A stretch of DNA of 64,000 nt from Clavelina lepadiformis. Taxonomy: Eukaryota > Chordata > Ascidiacea > Aplousobranchia > Clavelinidae. Shown in pieces: positions 61,349 through 64,000 of the stretch; position 1 is the stretch's first letter; every line of letters begins with the position of its first letter. The notes beneath the pieces are model-generated. The model was given only the letters and a program-made list of their open reading frames with translations, did not search any database and was not told the DNA's origin. The stretch lies in NCBI RefSeq assembly GCF_947623445.1, contig NC_135243.1, forward strand, positions 6,884,501 through 6,948,500, written 5' to 3'. The position numbers and the translations under genes are program-made.

Positions 61349-62096
61349 AATTATCTGACTCTATTGTTGCGTGCGGTTAGAATACTCTAACGGTCTAACC
61401 TTTTGTCCGCCGAAAGGTTTTAATATTACACCAGAAATACTTTAAAAGAAAAGGTTTTTGTTGTAGATGCTGTACATTTTCTCAAAATTGCAAATAACCA
61501 AGAATATAAGTAACACTACTGCTTATAAGATGTCTAATACATGAGTCGCAATCACAATGACTAGCTCAGACCAAAGCGATTTAAACAATTCTTTAAACAA
61601 GTTTAAATCTCTTTGCTCAGACAGATCGTCTGTTTATTTGACTCATTCAAGAAGTTAACGCTTTCTATCTCGATGATCCACTCGACTAAATCTGTTCTCT
61701 GGTAGAAGAGCGAGCTAATATAACGTGAAAGCGATGGGAGTTAAAATGTTCGACAAGAAAAACGCAGCATTTCATAGCATGTGCGGCGAGGAAAACAATG
61801 TGAGTAACATGTAGTTAAAGCTGACACACTGAGACATAATAAATAATCAATATAAAGTTAAGAAGCGGGCATTTCAAATATAAACTTCTTATCAGCACAG
61901 CTACTGGAAACAACCTGGGAAACTACTAAAATAGATTGTTCATGATAAGTTATTCAGGGCAAGTTTCCAAATATCAAAGGACAGTTGAAGTGTTTATCAA
62001 AAACCAAGTTCATAAACTTCAATCAATAACTAGAAAAAACTTTTCCAAGAAATGATGTAGTGGTATTAAAAAAGCCAACCAGGCCGCTACAAATTA
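61349..62096 (-). repeat. Dispersed repeat family, long copy 3
   Basis: The reverse complement of this segment runs collinear with 34072-34751, from TTTGTAGCGGCCTGG to GGTTAG...CTAACCGCACGCAACA. It is about 750 bp and non-coding. Indels of tens of bases distinguish the copies. Confidence 0.75.
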
Positions 62097-62138
62097 AACC
62101 CTAAATAACTTAAATAGACTTTTTGCATACCAATTTTC

Positions 62139-62212
62139 CAGCCCATTCGTCAAGGATTAGCCCATAGGAAAGGAAAAAAGGAATGCACGGATTTAGCCAT
62201 TCGAATGGGCTG
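62139..62212. repeat. Short inverted-repeat element
   Basis: CAGCCCATTCG at the left is mirrored by CGAATGGGCTG at the right, 74 bp apart. The ends resemble those of the MITE at 14001-14229 (CCCCATTCGTC), so it may be a deleted relative. No target duplication is clear. Confidence 0.4.
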
Positions 62213-62627
62213 AAAGGAATAATTCCATCTTTTAAAGTAATCGTTGTAAGGCTAATCGTGTTGGAATGAGTAATCCATTTTGTCGCATACGGCTATTCTA
62301 AAGCCTACAAGCCTTATGTAGATAGCCTGTAAGCAGTCTATGACGCAGTATGACAAATTTTACGAGGACGGTTGAATTGATATCTTGTTTTGCTTTTGAC
62401 TCGATGAGATGGTTGTCATTTCTTGAACGGTTTGCTTCTGCTGTTTGTTTAATTTCTGTCTATACAAATTGCTAACTGATAATTTTCCATTTTTATTTAT
62501 TCTCAGACACGAAGGCTTTCACCTTCGGGCAAAGCTTACTGAAAGTTACATAGCGCTGTAGTAACCAGTGAAATCGATCACATAAAAAGGAAAGATCGTA
62601 AACATTACAACAGTATATATATGTGGC

Positions 62628-63994
62628 GGTGGTCGGACGATTCAACCCACGGACGATTCAACCCCGGACAATTCAACCCACGGACGATTCAACCCAGGAC
62701 GATTCAACCCCGGACGATTCAACCCACGGACGATTCAACCCGCGGACGATTCAACCCGCGGACCATTCAACCCGCGGACGATTCAACCCACGGACGATTC
62801 AACCCGCGGACGATTCAACCCACGGACCTTTCAACCCACGGACGATTCAACCCACGGACGATTCAACCCTGGACGATTCAACCCCGGACGATTCAACCCA
62901 CGGACCTTTCAACCCACGGACGATTCAACCCCGGACTATTCAACCCACGGACGATTCAACCCCGGACGATTCAACCCGTTTATAAAAACGTCTACGCAGT
63001 TCGTTATCAGGCACGGATGCCGCTTTTACCACTATACCAATACACATCTTGTGTTGAAATAAAAACAAGTTTATGTACCGTGTTGTAACTAGTAGGCCTG
63101 CTTAGCGAAAAATAAAGCCTACACGTCGATTAAAAGTCAAACCTGTTTGTTGATTGGAATGAAGATTGCACGCAAAAAAAGTCTACATGGTCAATTTTTT
63201 TTAACCTGCTCAGAATGCTATCACAAAACAAATTTCAGTTTTGTGCGACGTGTAGTACAGAAGTTATTAGGCCAATATAAAGTCAATTGTTTCGTTAGGT
63301 CAAGATACGGTCAATTGTGTCTTTTAGGTCAAAATCTATTAAACTTGTAATTTTGTAATATTATTCTTTTTGTAATAGTACCCTTTTCAGCTTTGTGTTT
63401 TATACGTGCTGTGTTTGTGTTCAGGTTCATGTTCTTAAGCTTGCCTGTAAATAAAAAAACTTTCTTTCTAATTAATCGATGTATAAACAGGTATCTATAA
63501 AAATATCTGTAATTTGTGTACATGCAAAAAAATAAATAACTTACACACATTTACGTACGTGAGTCGAAAGCTAACTAAATTATGCATTTTGTCTTTTCAA
63601 AAATTTCAAAAATGTTAACTTAATGCTAAAAGGAGAACATTTTATATACTAACCGATCTACAATGGTCAATACAAAAAATAATAGCAGTTGGGTTGAATC
63701 GTCCGTGGGTTGAAAGGTCCGTGGGTTGAATCGTCCTGGGTTGAATCGTCCGGGGTTGAATCGTCCGCGGGTTGAATCGTCCGCGGGTTGAATCGTCCTC
63801 GGGTTGAATCGTCCGCGGGTTGAATCGTCCGCGGGTTGAATCGTCCGCGGGTTGAATGGTCCGCGGGTTGAATCGTCCGCGGGTTGAATCGTCCGCGGGT
63901 TGAATCGTCCGGGGTTGAATCGTCCTGGGTTGAATCGTCCGTGGGTTGAATCGTCCGGGGTTGAATCGTCCGTGGGTTGAATCGACCTGGAACC
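62628..63994. mobile_element. Foldback element C with minisatellite arms
   Basis: The left arm (62628-62981) is about 22 units of a 15-16 bp repeat (GGACGATTCAACCC plus 1-2 variable bases). The right arm (63691-63994) is about 19 units of the same repeat in the opposite orientation. The ends read GGTGGTCGGACGATTC and, in complement, GGTTCCAGGTCGATTC. The 0.7-kb centre is AT-rich with no supportable gene. ATATGT follows the right end at the window edge and ATATGTGGC precedes the left end, so a 9-bp target duplication is likely but cut off. Long open frames over the arms are repeat artefacts (RTIQP or DDST periodicity). Confidence 0.82.
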
Positions 63995-64000
63995 ATATGT

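Noticed and set aside
62621-63088. Long open frames across the arms of element C, coding RTIQP/DDST repeats (also 63667-63996)
   Set aside because: The frames stay open only because the 15-16 bp repeat has no stop codons; both strands and several frames are open, and there is no start context or splice structure.

Overview
The window looks like nuclear DNA of an invertebrate chordate, most likely an ascidian tunicate such as Ciona. This is inferred from AT-rich sequence, compact genes with short GT-AG introns, animal gene families (MEI1, uronyl 2-sulfotransferase, a calmodulin-like protein, universal stress proteins) and many small DNA transposons. No bacterial operon, plasmid, phage or CRISPR feature was seen. 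Exon models were built by hand from reading frame, splice sites and phase; every junction given joins in phase.

Layout. 1-4 kb is repeat-rich: two 3' ends of a LINE on the minus strand and a 320-bp hAT MITE with a perfect 8-bp target duplication. 4.4-5.8 kb holds a two-exon calmodulin-like gene (-). 9.3-24.8 kb holds a tandem array of three universal stress protein genes (all -) with the same four-exon structure (55, 90 and 107 nt, then a terminal exon of 207 or 231 nt). The extra 24 nt in the first copy encode a natural C-terminal run of eight histidines. 28.3-32.0 kb is an eight-exon uronyl 2-sulfotransferase-like gene (+). 36.7-45.1 kb is a 28-exon gene (+) whose product matches MEI1, a meiotic recombination protein. 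46.9-54.1 kb (+) and 55.0-58.1 kb (-) are two convergent genes for single-pass membrane proteins that I do not recognise. One has a very short ectodomain and a long Arg/Ser- then Tyr-rich tail; the other has a Ser/Thr/Tyr-rich N-terminus and an acidic tail.

59.0-64.0 kb is the most unusual part. Three foldback-type elements, one nested inside another, each have an exact 9-bp target duplication, and the uninterrupted sister copy lies 1 kb away and shows the empty site. A second foldback family at 62.6-64.0 kb has inverted arms made of 22 and 19 units of a 15-16 bp repeat. The outermost ten or so variant units occur in almost the same order in both arms.

The genes do not form a functional cluster apart from the stress-protein array. 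A sulfotransferase, a meiotic factor and two membrane proteins side by side is ordinary animal gene order.
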